A stretch of DNA of 36,684 nucleotides, from positions 1-36,684 of the forward strand of contig DASQ01000150.1 in NCBI GenBank assembly GCA_002503885.1, in the 5' to 3' direction. This DNA is from Methanoculleus marisnigri (GTDB lineage Archaea > Halobacteriota > Methanomicrobia > Methanomicrobiales > Methanoculleaceae). Position numbers and translations under genes: made by a program. Within the stretch, counting starts at the first letter, position 1. Each line of letters opens with the position of its first letter. Of this stretch, positions 16,137-24,437 are shown in pieces. The notes beneath the pieces are model-generated. The model saw only the letters and a program-made list of their open reading frames with translations. It made no database searches and was not told where the DNA came from.

Positions 16137-16753
16137 CACTCTGTCCCTCCGATTCTGACGAAATTCGTCTGCTTGAGCGCCTCGAAGGTCGCCTTCGCGT
16201 AGTTGATGGTCGTCCGGGTCTGCCCCCGGTTGAAAGCCCAGACATCCTTGATGCCTGCAAGCGTCAGGACCTTCTTTGGGGTCTCTCCGGTCACAAGACC
16301 GATCCCCTGCGGAGCGGGCTTGAGCGTCACCCGGACGCTGCCTGCCTTCCCGGTCACTTCGATCGGGATTGAGTGCCCGGTATCGCAACCGCACTCCCAG
16401 CTTCCGCATCCGCGGGAGACTTTGATCAGGTTCAGTTTTGCGTTTACGATTGCCTTCTGGATCGCATTGCCGACCTGGACATCCTTTCCCTGGCCGAACC
16501 CGACGTAGCCGTTCCGGTTGCCAACCACCACGACGGTGCGGAACTTCACACGGCGACCCGAGTCGGTCATTCGCTGAACCATGTTGATGTCCAGCACCTC
16601 GTCCTCCAGGTCGGGCAGGAGGAGATCGACGATCTGGGGCTCCTTGATCGGCCTGCCGCTCGCGAGCACCTCATCGATACTGGTGATCTCGCCTGCGGCG
16701 ACCATGCGCCCGAGACCGGTGAGCGGAATCCATTCTTCCTGTACGTATGCCAT
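16136..16753 (-). CDS. rps5: Small ribosomal subunit protein uS5
   Basis: The product is 205 residues. The double-stranded RNA-binding part (FRTVVVVGNRNGYVGFGQGKDVQVGNAIQKAI) is near residues 70-105, and the second domain contains IEVTGKAGSVRVTLKPAPQGIGLV and IKDVWAFNRGQTRTTINYAKATFEAL. It helps decoding accuracy at the ribosomal A site. A cluster of Cys (GCGSWECGCDTGH, residues about 118-130) is noticeable and occurs in archaeal members. The gene starts one base after the uL18 stop. Confidence 0.96.
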   Translation of the reverse strand: MAYVQEEWIPLTGLGRMVAAGEITSIDEVLASGRPIKEPQIVDLLLPDLEDEVLDINMVQRMTDSGRRVKFRTVVVVGNRNGYVGFGQGKDVQVGNAIQKAIVNAKLNLIKVSRGCGSWECGCDTGHSIPIEVTGKAGSVRVTLKPAPQGIGLVTGETPKKVLTLAGIKDVWAFNRGQTRTTINYAKATFEALKQTNFVRIGGTE

Positions 16754-16754
16754 G

Positions 16755-17282
16755 TCAGACCAGCTCCTTCTTGATGGCCAGAGCCACAGCCTCTACATTC
16801 TCTACCAGGTTACCTGCCCGCTCGGGAGCATACCTGGCAATGTGGGCACCCTTGAGCCGTTCCTCATCGGGGAGGATCGACTCGCCATAGGGGACATCGA
16901 GACCGCCATCCACTGCTCCCTTGAGAGCGGCAAATACGCGCGCTCCGGGCTTTGCCCGGGCGAGTCCGATATCAAGGATACTCTCCTCGTATCCTGCATT
17001 CAACGCCTTGACCGCGAACAGCATTCCGGTCAGGTAGGCGGCCGGGGTGCTGGAGGTCGATCCCTCGTAGCCGTAATCGGCAAGTTCAGCCGAGTATGCA
17101 GCTACCAGGGTGCGGTCTCCCTCAATCTCGGGGACGACCAGCTGTACGATGATCTGCCGGTTCGTCCTTCGGACGACCATTCTCGGGATTCCTGATGACA
17201 GGAGCGACATCCGCTTGTAGTAATCAGTCTTGCCCTCGTGCCGCCTTCGGAAGGGCACAAAGTATCTTGGGCCGGTTGCCAT
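16755..17282 (-). CDS. rpl18: Large ribosomal subunit protein uL18
   Basis: The product is 175 residues. MATGPRYFVPFRRRHEGKTDYYKRMSLL and RMVVRRTNRQIIVQLV identify uL18, which binds 5S rRNA with uL5. The start codon shares a base with the eL19 stop. Length and the C-terminal IARYAPERAGNLVENVEAVALAIKKELV tail fit archaeal uL18. Confidence 0.95.
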   Translation of the reverse strand: MATGPRYFVPFRRRHEGKTDYYKRMSLLSSGIPRMVVRRTNRQIIVQLVVPEIEGDRTLVAAYSAELADYGYEGSTSSTPAAYLTGMLFAVKALNAGYEESILDIGLARAKPGARVFAALKGAVDGGLDVPYGESILPDEERLKGAHIARYAPERAGNLVENVEAVALAIKKELV

Positions 17283-17734
17283 TATTTCATCCTCCCTGCC
17301 ATAGTCTCAACGTGAGCCGCAAGGTGCGCCACGCTCCGGAACTGGCCTCCGGAAGCCCGCCGGTACATCACGCGGTAGAGACTCCGCTCGATTGTGCCGT
17401 CTGCACGCATCACACGCAGAGTGCGACGCTGCGCGCGAATCTTCTTTATCCACGCCCGCTTGCCGGGGCCACGCGCTCCAGCGGCGCCCCTCCTCCGTCC
17501 CGGTCCTTTCCGGTGGCCGTAGGAACGCTTCGCCATCCGTGCCCGGGCCCTGCCGCGGCTGTTCCCCTTCACGACGTGAGCCTTGATCACGCCTTCACCG
17601 ATCAGCTCGCGCAGATCGTTTCTGGAGATAGCCGCCTCGATATCAGACTGGCGCTCGGGATCGAACCAGACACGGTTGACACCGCACTTGAGAACAGAGG
17701 CTGCTATTCTCTTCTGGCTGGCGAGATCACTCAT
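17282..17734 (-). CDS. rpl19e: Large ribosomal subunit protein eL19
   Basis: The product is 150 residues. LASQKRIAASVLKCGVNRVWFDPERQSDIEAA at the start and the highly basic middle (SRGRARARMAKRSYGHRKGPGRRRGAAG) are diagnostic of eL19, which is restricted to archaea and eukaryotes. The ATG lies 8 bases inside the end of the eL32 gene. Confidence 0.96.
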   Translation of the reverse strand: MSDLASQKRIAASVLKCGVNRVWFDPERQSDIEAAISRNDLRELIGEGVIKAHVVKGNSRGRARARMAKRSYGHRKGPGRRRGAAGARGPGKRAWIKKIRAQRRTLRVMRADGTIERSLYRVMYRRASGGQFRSVAHLAAHVETMAGRMK

Positions 17735-18158
17735 CTTCGTTCACCTCTTCTTCGCTTCCGGCAGGTGTTTCACCCGCACGAGTGAGATCTTTTGCGTTCA
17801 GCACCTTGAGCCCCAGTTCCAGGGCCCGCGTCTGAATCATTCCCCGCTTTCTGTTGCCTACGGATCCACCGATCCGGACGGCCTGCGTCTCGGGGTTCAG
17901 TCCCACGAGTTCTGTCGGGGTAAAGACCCGTACATCCTCATAGCCGCTCGGGTGCATGCCGCGGATTGCCGCGGGGCTCCCGTATCCCGGCCGGGGAAGA
18001 ACGCCCTTTGCGGCGAACTGCCGTCTCTGCTTGTTGTGTAGACCACGCGGACGCCGCCAGACATCTGCCAGCCTCGATTTTCGGTGAAGCCCCCGCCTCT
18101 TGAAGGCGGGCTTGTTGTGCCGGGTGCGGACGCGGATCAATCTTCTTGTTTCATCCAT
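17727..18158 (-). CDS. rpl32e: Large ribosomal subunit protein eL32
   Basis: The product is 143 residues from ATG 18158 (MDETRRLIRVRTRHNKPAFKRR); a GTG three codons upstream is possible but sits where the ribosome binding site should be. SRLADVWRRPRGLHNKQRRQ, GYGSPAAIRGMHPSGYEDV and AVRIGGSVGNRKRG fit archaeal eL32. The acidic C-terminus (GSEEEVNEDE) overlaps the eL19 start. Confidence 0.95.
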   Translation of the reverse strand: MDETRRLIRVRTRHNKPAFKRRGLHRKSRLADVWRRPRGLHNKQRRQFAAKGVLPRPGYGSPAAIRGMHPSGYEDVRVFTPTELVGLNPETQAVRIGGSVGNRKRGMIQTRALELGLKVLNAKDLTRAGETPAGSEEEVNEDE

Positions 18159-18163
18159 TGGTT

Positions 18164-18688
18164 TCACGCCCTCTCGGTGATGTAGATGCCGTCCTGGAAC
18201 ACCCGGGGGTCACGCTTCGTGATCCTGGTCGCGTGCTCGATGTTTGCGGCTGTGTTGCCCACCTTCTCCTTATCGATACCGGTGAGAGTCACCTCGTCGC
18301 TTCCGATCTTGATGGTGACGCCCTCGATGATATTTGCGGTCCGGGACTGTTTCTCGCCGAGGAAGTTGTTGATCTCGAGGCGCCCGCCCCGCTGTTTTAA
18401 CTGGATCGGGAAGTGGTTGTAGACCACCTTCATGCGATACTCGTAGCCTTCGGCGACGCCCCGGATCATGTTCTTCACATGGGCCTCAAGCGTGCCGCTC
18501 ATGGCGAGGAAACGCTTCTTATTGGACGCCGTGGAGACGACGACTTCGCCGCCTTCAACCTTGATATCGATCTGGGGGAAGCGCATGTCACGGGCCAGCG
18601 TGCCCTTCGGTCCGGAGACCGTGAGCATGCTGCCTTCGAGCGTGACGTCCACACCGGGAGGGATCTCGATCTGTCGTGTTATTGCCAT
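18164..18688 (-). CDS. rpl6: Large ribosomal subunit protein uL6
   Basis: The product is 174 residues from ATG 18688, preceded by GGAGGGAGAGAT, one of the clearest ribosome binding sites in the window. VDVTLEGSMLTVSGPKGTLARDM and MSGTLEAHVKNMIRGVAEGYEYRMKVVYNHFPI mark the two repeated uL6 domains. It binds 23S rRNA near the GTPase centre. The frame continues upstream through the gap, but that part is not needed. Confidence 0.95.
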   Translation of the reverse strand: MAITRQIEIPPGVDVTLEGSMLTVSGPKGTLARDMRFPQIDIKVEGGEVVVSTASNKKRFLAMSGTLEAHVKNMIRGVAEGYEYRMKVVYNHFPIQLKQRGGRLEINNFLGEKQSRTANIIEGVTIKIGSDEVTLTGIDKEKVGNTAANIEHATRITKRDPRVFQDGIYITERA

Positions 18689-18701
18689 ATCTCTCCCTCC
18701 T

Positions 18702-19094
18702 TTAGTAGACGTATCCCAGCAGCTGCCCGCCGACACCCGCGCTCCGGGCCTCTGCATGGGAGATGACTCCCTTCGAGGTGGAGATGATCAGGATGCCGAA
18801 GTTCTTTGCGGGGAGGTACTGTGACTCCCAGGATTCCATATCAGCCATCCCCACCGGGAACCGGGGGGAGATAGCGCCACACTTATTGATCGTTCCGGAG
18901 AGCTGGATCCGGAACTGGCCGCCGCGGCCGTCGTCGATGAACTCGAAGCCGCCGATATAGCCATTTTCCTGCATAACGCGGAGCATGGCGCCTAACAACT
19001 TGCTGGCGGGTTCAACAATAACCTCGTTCTTCCCAGCGTCGCCGGCATTCTTGATCGTGCTCATCGCGTCAGCGATTGGATTGAGTCGTGCCAT
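18702..19094 (-). CDS. rps8: Small ribosomal subunit protein uS8
   Basis: The product is 130 residues. ARLNPIADAMSTIKNAGDAGKNEVIVEPASKLLGAMLRVMQENGYIGGFE at the start and ILIISTSKGVISHAEARSAGVGGQLLGYVY at the end are diagnostic of uS8, a primary binder of 16S rRNA helix 21. It follows uS14 by 12 bases. Confidence 0.97.
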   Translation of the reverse strand: MARLNPIADAMSTIKNAGDAGKNEVIVEPASKLLGAMLRVMQENGYIGGFEFIDDGRGGQFRIQLSGTINKCGAISPRFPVGMADMESWESQYLPAKNFGILIISTSKGVISHAEARSAGVGGQLLGYVY

Positions 19095-19106
19095 ATTCTC
19101 TAACCC

Positions 19107-19286
19107 CTAGTTCATCTTCTTGAAGCCCATTTTCCGGGCCCACTCACGGAAGCACTGACGGCAGAAGTAGATGCCGTACTTGCGTACAAGGCCCTGCTTC
19201 CGGCCGCAGATGCGGCACTCGTTGGCCCCACGGCCGAACTTCTTTGCTTTAGCGCCCACTGAAGGTGCTCCTGACTCTTCCGCCAT
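19107..19286 (-). CDS. rps14: Small ribosomal subunit protein uS14, zinc-binding type
   Basis: This short gene encodes 59 residues, starting MAEESGAPSVGAKAKKFGRG. Two C-x2-C pairs, CRIC at about 24-27 and CRQC at about 42-45, form the zinc ribbon of archaeal-type uS14. The ending FREWARKMGFKKMN is the conserved tail that contacts 16S rRNA. It lies in the expected place between uL5 and uS8, 3 bases after the uL5 stop. Confidence 0.95.
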   Translation of the reverse strand: MAEESGAPSVGAKAKKFGRGANECRICGRKQGLVRKYGIYFCRQCFREWARKMGFKKMN

Positions 19287-19289
19287 TCC

Positions 19290-19793
19290 TTACACCTCCA
19301 CCTGGTAGTGCTCGCGCATGAACGCGATGGCTTCCTCTGTACTCACTTTCTGGTCCGACGGCAGTTTTCTGCGCTCGGCGACTCTGCGTGCGATCCGCGC
19401 GCCTTTGTACTCGAGCACCACGTTGACGTCCATGCCGTAGATGCCGATCGTCGGGTCATACGACATGCCCGGGAAGTCGGTGTGCTCTTCGATGCCGAAG
19501 GAGACGTTGCCGGTCCGGTCGAACTGCGTGACGGCCAGTTGCCGCTCGATGATGTTGAGCGCGGTCGCGACGAACTTCTCGGCGTTCCCCCGGCGCAGGG
19601 TGACCTTGCACCCGATGGGAGCGCCCTTCCTGATACCGAACGCCGGCTGGGTCCGCTTTGCGATGGTCCGGACGGGCTTCTGGCCGGTGATCTTCTTTAC
19701 GAGATCCTCAGCCTTGACCAGCCGCTCACCGCTCTCTCCGACGCCCATATGCACGACGACCTTGTCTATGTAGATATCTCTCATCGCACTCAT
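19290..19793 (-). CDS. rpl5: Large ribosomal subunit protein uL5
   Basis: The product is 167 residues. MRDIYIDKVVVHMGVGESGERLVKAEDLVKKITGQKPVRTIAKRT and the middle EEHTDFPGMSYDPTIGIYGMDVNVVL are typical archaeal uL5, which binds 5S rRNA with uL18. The ATG overlaps the eS4 stop by 4 bases. MRD at the fourth codon is an alternative start. Confidence 0.96.
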   Translation of the reverse strand: MSAMRDIYIDKVVVHMGVGESGERLVKAEDLVKKITGQKPVRTIAKRTQPAFGIRKGAPIGCKVTLRRGNAEKFVATALNIIERQLAVTQFDRTGNVSFGIEEHTDFPGMSYDPTIGIYGMDVNVVLEYKGARIARRVAERRKLPSDQKVSTEEAIAFMREHYQVEV

Positions 19794-20524
19794 GCTGAGG
19801 CCTCCAGTTGGGGAGCAATCGCGGAGCGGCCGACCATGAAGATGTACTCGTCAATGGTCTCGAACTGCTCGCCGGCCGATTCGTCCATGAGAATGACGCG
19901 GTTCGGGACGGAACTCGGGGTTCTGATGACCTCGACGATCCTGCCGACTTTCCCGGAGTGCTTTCCACCGACAACCATGGCCACGTTGCCTTCTGCGAAG
20001 GGGAAGTGGTCGATGATCTGGAACCGTCCTTCATCGGACTTCGGGGCACCGAGGGTCACCACGATGGAGTCTCTTGCCTTGTAGGTGTTGTCGGCCAGGA
20101 TGTTTGCACCGAACGCAAGGTTCAGCTGTACCTTGCCGCCCCGGATCGTGGTCTTGTTCCGGATCTTGCAGAGCCGGGTCGTTGAAGACTCCGCCGGGAT
20201 ATCGACGGCAACCAGGTTGCCCCGCTTGTCCAGCTGGATGCGGTAGTGCTTCCCGATCTTCGGAATCGAGACGATATCAAAGACACCAAGGCCCATCTGG
20301 GGGTTCCTGCAGGCCCGACCGTTGACGATGACATCGCGCTGGTGCAGGATCTTCCGGACTTCGCTCGCGTTCTGTGCAAGACCGATGTGCTCACGGAGCC
20401 AGACACCGACCGGCAGGGCGCCGGCGTTGTGGGGACCCGGAGCGGTCTTCATGACGAATTTTTGTACTTTCTTCGGGATGTGCCAGGACCCTGGCGCTAC
20501 CAATCGCTTGAGATAGTTTGACAT
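19790..20524 (-). CDS. rps4e: Small ribosomal subunit protein eS4
   Basis: The product is 244 residues. MSNYLKRLVAPGSWHIPKKVQKFVMKTAPGPHN is the conserved start of eS4. An S4-like RNA-binding domain covers about residues 42-105 (LGLAQN-like helix, then RDVIVNGRACRNPQMGLGVFDIVSI), and a KOW-type segment lies near 175 (NVAMVVGGKHSGKVGRIVEV). The protein is absent from bacteria. Its start overlaps the uL24 stop by one base. Confidence 0.96.
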   Translation of the reverse strand: MSNYLKRLVAPGSWHIPKKVQKFVMKTAPGPHNAGALPVGVWLREHIGLAQNASEVRKILHQRDVIVNGRACRNPQMGLGVFDIVSIPKIGKHYRIQLDKRGNLVAVDIPAESSTTRLCKIRNKTTIRGGKVQLNLAFGANILADNTYKARDSIVVTLGAPKSDEGRFQIIDHFPFAEGNVAMVVGGKHSGKVGRIVEVIRTPSSVPNRVILMDESAGEQFETIDEYIFMVGRSAIAPQLEASA

Positions 20525-20889
20525 TAAGCTCCGCCTCCGAGCCGCTCCTCACGTAGTTTGTCTTTCAGGTTGAGCTTCGTGATCTGCACGTTCGAGGGAT
20601 CGACCGGCCGGGGAACCTCGGTTCCATCGGACTTGCTCACCATCACGCCGTGCACGACCAGCCGGCACATCCTCATATCTACCGCATCGACGACGCCTTC
20701 GTTACCGGCGAAATCTCCACGGAGCACCCTGACGGTGTCGCCCTTGACCACACGGGTTCTCCGGGCGTTGTGCTTCCCACGGAGTTCGGGGGCAAGCGAT
20801 GCGGAGAGGTATCGGCCCCGGGTGTGGTTCGGTGCGTTGTAACGCGCCTTACGCTGTTTTCTGGGTTGTTTACTTGCTATGCGTACCAT
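20524..20889 (-). CDS. rpl24: Large ribosomal subunit protein uL24
   Basis: The product is 121 residues. QPRKQRKARYNAPNHTRGRYLSA is the basic archaeal N-terminal extension, and the KOW motif is VVKGDTVRVLRGDFAGNEGVVDAVDMR, near residues 46-72. It is an early assembly protein of the large subunit. It follows uL14 by 13 bases. Confidence 0.96.
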   Translation of the reverse strand: MVRIASKQPRKQRKARYNAPNHTRGRYLSASLAPELRGKHNARRTRVVKGDTVRVLRGDFAGNEGVVDAVDMRMCRLVVHGVMVSKSDGTEVPRPVDPSNVQITKLNLKDKLREERLGGGA

Positions 20890-20902
20890 TCTTTACCACA
20901 CC

Positions 20903-21301
20903 TTACACGATTATCGTCGCCATGGAGGTGATCTTCGGGAACCGCTCCGCGATCTCGCGGGGGACGGCACCTTTGATCTCCGTTCCCTTCGGCTCGCCGC
21001 GCTCGTTGATGAGTACCATGGCGTTGTCCTCGAACGAGAGACGCATCCCGTTCGGGCGGCGTATCTCCTTCTTCTGCCGGATGACCACCGCTTTCTCGAG
21101 CTTCCTCCGCATATCGGGGGTGCCCTTCTTGACGCTCACGGTCGCGACGTCGCCGAGGCCCATGCAGGGCTGCCGACGCCTGACACCGTGATAACGGTCG
21201 ACCGAGATGATCTCCACAAGCCGTGCGCCGGTGTTGTCGGAACAGACCATCTGGGAGCCGGTGGCGAGGGCTCGCGGAATCTTCGCCTGCATCGCCTTCA
21301 T
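20903..21301 (-). CDS. rpl14: Large ribosomal subunit protein uL14
   Basis: The product is 132 residues. ALATGSQMVCSDNTGARLVEIISVDRYHGVRRRQPCMGLGD and the middle VRRRQP/VIRQKKEIRRPNGMRLSFEDNAMVLINERGEPKGTEIKG are strongly conserved uL14 segments. It contacts 16S rRNA at a subunit bridge. Its ATG overlaps the uS17 stop by 4 bases. Confidence 0.97.
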   Translation of the reverse strand: MKAMQAKIPRALATGSQMVCSDNTGARLVEIISVDRYHGVRRRQPCMGLGDVATVSVKKGTPDMRRKLEKAVVIRQKKEIRRPNGMRLSFEDNAMVLINERGEPKGTEIKGAVPREIAERFPKITSMATIIV

Positions 21302-21624
21302 TCCTTCATCACCTCAACCACCACGAAGTTCTTTGTCTTTGAGAGCGGCCTGCACTCTGCGATCCGGACCACATCGCCAACACCCGCGTTGATGCAGGGC
21401 GTGCTGTGGGCATGGTACCGGGATCTGCGTTTCTCGTACCGCTTGTATTTCTTGACGTAGTGGAGGAACTCACGCTCCACGACGACGCTACCGTTCATAC
21501 GGTCGCTCACGACTTTGCCGGTAATCACCTGGCCGCGTACCGGTAAAGTGCCGTGAAACGGACAATTTGCGTCCTCACATTCCGCTTCCGGAATGGGGAC
21601 GTCCAACCCAATGTTTCGTGCCAT
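21298..21624 (-). CDS. rps17: Small ribosomal subunit protein uS17
   Basis: The product is 108 residues. NIGLDVPIPEAECEDANCPFHGTLPVRGQVITGKVVSDRM carries the archaeal N-terminal extension with two Cys and a His (residues about 16-25). The core OB-fold segment VEREFLHYVKKYKRYEKRRSRYHAH and the C-terminal VVRIAECRPLSKTKNFVVVEV complete the family pattern. Confidence 0.96.
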   Translation of the reverse strand: MARNIGLDVPIPEAECEDANCPFHGTLPVRGQVITGKVVSDRMNGSVVVEREFLHYVKKYKRYEKRRSRYHAHSTPCINAGVGDVVRIAECRPLSKTKNFVVVEVMKE

Positions 21625-21637
21625 TATTCATCCTCAA

Positions 21638-21910
21638 TTATTTGATGCGCATACTGATCCGCCGTTCCGGCTGTGTCTCCAGGCTCGATCCGTCCACATC
21701 GACGGTCGTGCCGTCAGGGAGCCGGAGGCGGAAGACGCTGAACCGTTTCGGTATCCGCTTTTCTCCCCGCCCGGTCAGGATAACCAGGGTATTACGGGTT
21801 TCATCGACGATGCGACCCGATACCCCGGCATGACCCGGGTTGCTCGCATGAGCGACCAGAACGTCGAGGCCGATCAACTCGTGCCGCAGGACGTTCTGGG
21901 GAGAGATCAT
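21638..21910 (-). CDS. rnp1: Ribonuclease P protein component 1 (Rpp29/Pop4 family)
   Basis: The product is 90 residues. HELIGLDVLVAHASNPGHAGVSGRIVDETRNTLVIL and KRIPKRFSVFRLRLPDGTTVDVDGSSLETQPERR form the Sm-like beta barrel of archaeal Rpp29. It joins the RNase P RNA in tRNA 5'-end processing. A place between uL29 and uS17 is common in euryarchaea. The ATG overlaps the uL29 stop by 4 bases. Confidence 0.93.
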   Translation of the reverse strand: MISPQNVLRHELIGLDVLVAHASNPGHAGVSGRIVDETRNTLVILTGRGEKRIPKRFSVFRLRLPDGTTVDVDGSSLETQPERRISMRIK

Positions 21911-22110
21911 GCGCTCCTCCGTGCGTTTTGTTCGGTTCGGATACGCGCAATCGTCCTTTTGACCTCACGGATCCTTCCGGGGTTCTCGGTGGCACCGCCG
22001 GCGCTGACTTTCCCCCGCTCCTGGATCAGTTCGAGGGAGAGTTTCTGCTCCTGCTCAAGGAGTTCAACGTCGGAGAGCTGCTTCACTTCCTGTGCGCGAA
22101 AGATTGCCAT
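21907..22110 (-). CDS. rpl29: Large ribosomal subunit protein uL29
   Basis: The product is 67 residues and mainly helical. FRAQEVKQLSDVELLEQEQKLSLELIQERGKVSAGGATENPGRIREVKRTIARIRTEQNARR is the usual two-helix hairpin. It lies at the peptide exit tunnel. Its ATG is the base after the uS3 stop. Confidence 0.95.
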   Translation of the reverse strand: MAIFRAQEVKQLSDVELLEQEQKLSLELIQERGKVSAGGATENPGRIREVKRTIARIRTEQNARRSA

Positions 22111-22815
22111 CTACCTCTCCTCCACGAACTCTGCACGGGAGTTCTCCTCGAGTTCTTCCTCGAAGACCTCGTCGCCGATCTCTTCGGGCTCGGGGATCGC
22201 GACCGGAGCCTTCTTCGGGGCGGGTTCAAGGACATCGAAGGTGTCGGGCAGCCGTGCATCCGGCGGAACGATCTTGACCTGGACACCGATGGTCCCGAGC
22301 TTCTTGATCGCAAGTGCGTAGCCCTTCTCGACGATCGTCTCGCTGGGCTCACCGCAGTGCTTGACGTAGCCTTCGATGAACTTCTGGGTCCGTGACCGGG
22401 CGCCGGTCAGCTTCCCGGCAACGATGACCTCGCAGCCGAGCGCACCGGATTCCATAACCCGGCGGATCGTGCTCTGTCCGGCCTTTCTGAAATACCAGCC
22501 GCGCTCGAGAGCGTTTGCGAGCCGCTCAGCCATGATCTGGGCGTTGAAGTTGGGATTCTGGACCTGCTGGACCTCCACCTGCGGGGACTCGATATCGTAG
22601 ATAGTGGCGAGGTCCTGAGTGAGCTGGCGGACCTGCTTGCCGCCTTTCCCGATCACGATACCGGGCTTCTCTGCAAAGATGGTCACCTGGGTGCCGAGCG
22701 GCGTCCGGGTGATGTCCATGCCGCCGTATCCTGCCCGCTTGAGTTCCTTCGTGAGGAACTTCTCGACGCGGACGTTGCGCACGCCGTCAGTGATAAATTT
22801 CTTCTCTATTGCCAT
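22111..22815 (-). CDS. rps3: Small ribosomal subunit protein uS3
   Basis: The product is 234 residues. The type II KH domain contains VTIFAEKPGIVIGKGGKQVRQLTQDL, with the GKGG loop near residues 57-60, and the second domain has GRGWYFRK-like AGQSTIRRVMESGALGCEVIVAGKLTGARSRTQKF. The acidic tail (PEEIGDEVFEEELEE) follows. It lies at the mRNA entry site. The start overlaps the uL22 stop by one base (TAATG). Confidence 0.96.
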   Translation of the reverse strand: MAIEKKFITDGVRNVRVEKFLTKELKRAGYGGMDITRTPLGTQVTIFAEKPGIVIGKGGKQVRQLTQDLATIYDIESPQVEVQQVQNPNFNAQIMAERLANALERGWYFRKAGQSTIRRVMESGALGCEVIVAGKLTGARSRTQKFIEGYVKHCGEPSETIVEKGYALAIKKLGTIGVQVKIVPPDARLPDTFDVLEPAPKKAPVAIPEPEEIGDEVFEEELEENSRAEFVEER

Positions 22816-23276
22816 TACGCCACCTCGGTCACGACGATCTCGATGTTCACGGTCTGCCTGTGTTTCGGGGTAGCGCGACCCATCGCACGCGGGAAGAATG
22901 CCTTGTGGCCACGGCCCGTGTTGGCGGCAACGTGGTTGATTCGGAGTTTTTCGGTGTCAAGGCCGATGTATTCGGCGTTCTTCTCGACGGACTCAAGCAG
23001 CTTGATGTAAGCCTCTGCGGCCTTGACCGGGTACCGGCCGGCGGGCCACTTTGAGAGCCCGCGCTTGTGGGCGACATTCCGGTTGAACCGCTTGAAGGGG
23101 ATGGCCTTCTTGAGTGCCACCACATCGACGAGATACGCCTTTGCCTCGGTGGTGGTCATCTTCCGGATGAAACTGGCAATCTCGATCGAGTGCTTGGGAG
23201 AGACGGGAAGCTCGTTCGCCTTGGCGCGAGCGACGTTCTCACCCTCGATCTTTGCTGAATAATCTGTTCTTGCCAT
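22815..23276 (-). CDS. rpl22: Large ribosomal subunit protein uL22
   Basis: The product is 153 residues from ATG 23276 (MARTDYSAKIEG), the usual archaeal start, with GTGA upstream. ATG 23282, overlapping the uS19 stop, is an alternative. ARAKANELPVSPKHSIEIASFIRKMTTTEAKAYL and HKRGLSKWPAGRYPVKAAEAYIKLLESVEKNAEY match archaeal uL22, whose loop lines the exit tunnel. Confidence 0.94.
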   Translation of the reverse strand: MARTDYSAKIEGENVARAKANELPVSPKHSIEIASFIRKMTTTEAKAYLVDVVALKKAIPFKRFNRNVAHKRGLSKWPAGRYPVKAAEAYIKLLESVEKNAEYIGLDTEKLRINHVAANTGRGHKAFFPRAMGRATPKHRQTVNIEIVVTEVA

Positions 23277-23281
23277 AGCCA

Positions 23282-23695
23282 TCACTTCAGCGGTACGTAT
23301 TTACTCGACCGGGTTGCACCGATACCGGCGCTGCCGTGGGATACCCTTCTGCGGGTCAGTGCAAACTCTCCAAGGTAGTGGAAGACCGCCTCAGGCTGGA
23401 TCTCCACTGCCAGGAACTCTTTGCCGTTGTGAATCTCTAACGTCCTGCCGACCATCTCGGGCATGACGATCATGTCACGCAGATGAGTGCGGATGGTTCC
23501 GTCTCCTGCCCGGAGATTGGCAAGGAGTTTCTCGTGGTCCCGGGAGAGACCCCGGTCAAACTTCCTGCGTACCCGGGCCGGCATGATCGGCAGCAGCTCA
23601 GAGAGAGCCATCTGCTGTAGAGCCTCAACGGAGTGGCCGCGGTAGGTGAACTCTTCACGCCGCCGCGGCATTCGCTTCTGTGTCTTCTTTGCCAT
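23282..23695 (-). CDS. rps19: Small ribosomal subunit protein uS19
   Basis: The product is 137 residues. KRMPRRREEFTYRGHSVEALQQMALSELLPIMPARVRRKFDRGLS is the archaeal extension and start, and LRDMIVMPEMVGRTLEIHNGKEFLAVEIQPEAVFHYLGEFALTRRRVSHGSAGIGATRSSKYVPLK is the uS19 core. It sits in the small-subunit head. It starts 10 bases after the uL2 stop. Confidence 0.96.
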   Translation of the reverse strand: MAKKTQKRMPRRREEFTYRGHSVEALQQMALSELLPIMPARVRRKFDRGLSRDHEKLLANLRAGDGTIRTHLRDMIVMPEMVGRTLEIHNGKEFLAVEIQPEAVFHYLGEFALTRRRVSHGSAGIGATRSSKYVPLK

Positions 23696-23705
23696 GCTTC
23701 ACCCC

Positions 23706-24425
23706 TCACTTCTTCCACTTGCCGGTTCTCCGGGCGGCAACATGCCCTACCTTCCTGCCGGGAGACGTACCGTGAGATACGGTCTTGGGCCGTCCGCAGT
23801 GCTGGTGTCCACCGCCACCGAACGGGTGGTCGATGACGTTCATGCAGACACCCTTGACGCGAGGCCACCTCTCGGAGGAGGACCTGACGTGCATGTGCTT
23901 CTTTCCTGCCTTGGCAAACGGTTTTTCGCCCCGTCCGCCGCCGGCAACGATACCAACGGTTGCCATGCAGGCACCGTTGAACCACTTGTTCTTGCCGCTC
24001 GGCATCCGAACACCGACTCTGCCGTCATCGGCCTTACCGATGACGAGGGCCTGGACACCGCTCGAGCGGACGAATTTGCCGCCGTCGTTGGGTCGGGCTT
24101 CGATGTTGCAGACGTATCCACCGACCGGGATCTCCCGGAGCGGCAGGGTGTTTCCGTTCTTCACCGCGCCTCCCGGGCCCCAGGAGACTGCATCTCCGAC
24201 ACCGAGTCCTTCGGTGGCGAGGACGTAGACCTTCCCACCATTCTCGATCCTGGTGAGAGCGATGGGTGCGTGGCGAGCCGGGTCGTGCTCGATATCGACG
24301 ACGATCCCGGTGGTCAGGGCGTCATTCTTCCCGATGTGCCGCAGTTCGGCCTTATACCGGTGCGACGGTGCACGGTAGGTCGGACCGCCTTTTCCGCGGC
24401 TCTGTGCTATAATGCGATGTGCCAT
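23706..24425 (-). CDS. rpl2: Large ribosomal subunit protein uL2
   Basis: The product is 239 residues. MAHRIIAQSRGKGGPTYRAPSHRYKAELRH is a typical archaeal start. VVDIEHDPARHAPIALTRIENG and PRVKGVCMNVIDHPFGGGGHQHCGRPKTVSHGTSPGRKVGHVAARRTGKWKK include the conserved His-rich loop beside the peptidyl transferase centre. It follows uL23 by 12 bases. Confidence 0.97.
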   Translation of the reverse strand: MAHRIIAQSRGKGGPTYRAPSHRYKAELRHIGKNDALTTGIVVDIEHDPARHAPIALTRIENGGKVYVLATEGLGVGDAVSWGPGGAVKNGNTLPLREIPVGGYVCNIEARPNDGGKFVRSSGVQALVIGKADDGRVGVRMPSGKNKWFNGACMATVGIVAGGGRGEKPFAKAGKKHMHVRSSSERWPRVKGVCMNVIDHPFGGGGHQHCGRPKTVSHGTSPGRKVGHVAARRTGKWKK

Positions 24426-24437
24426 TCGTCACTCACC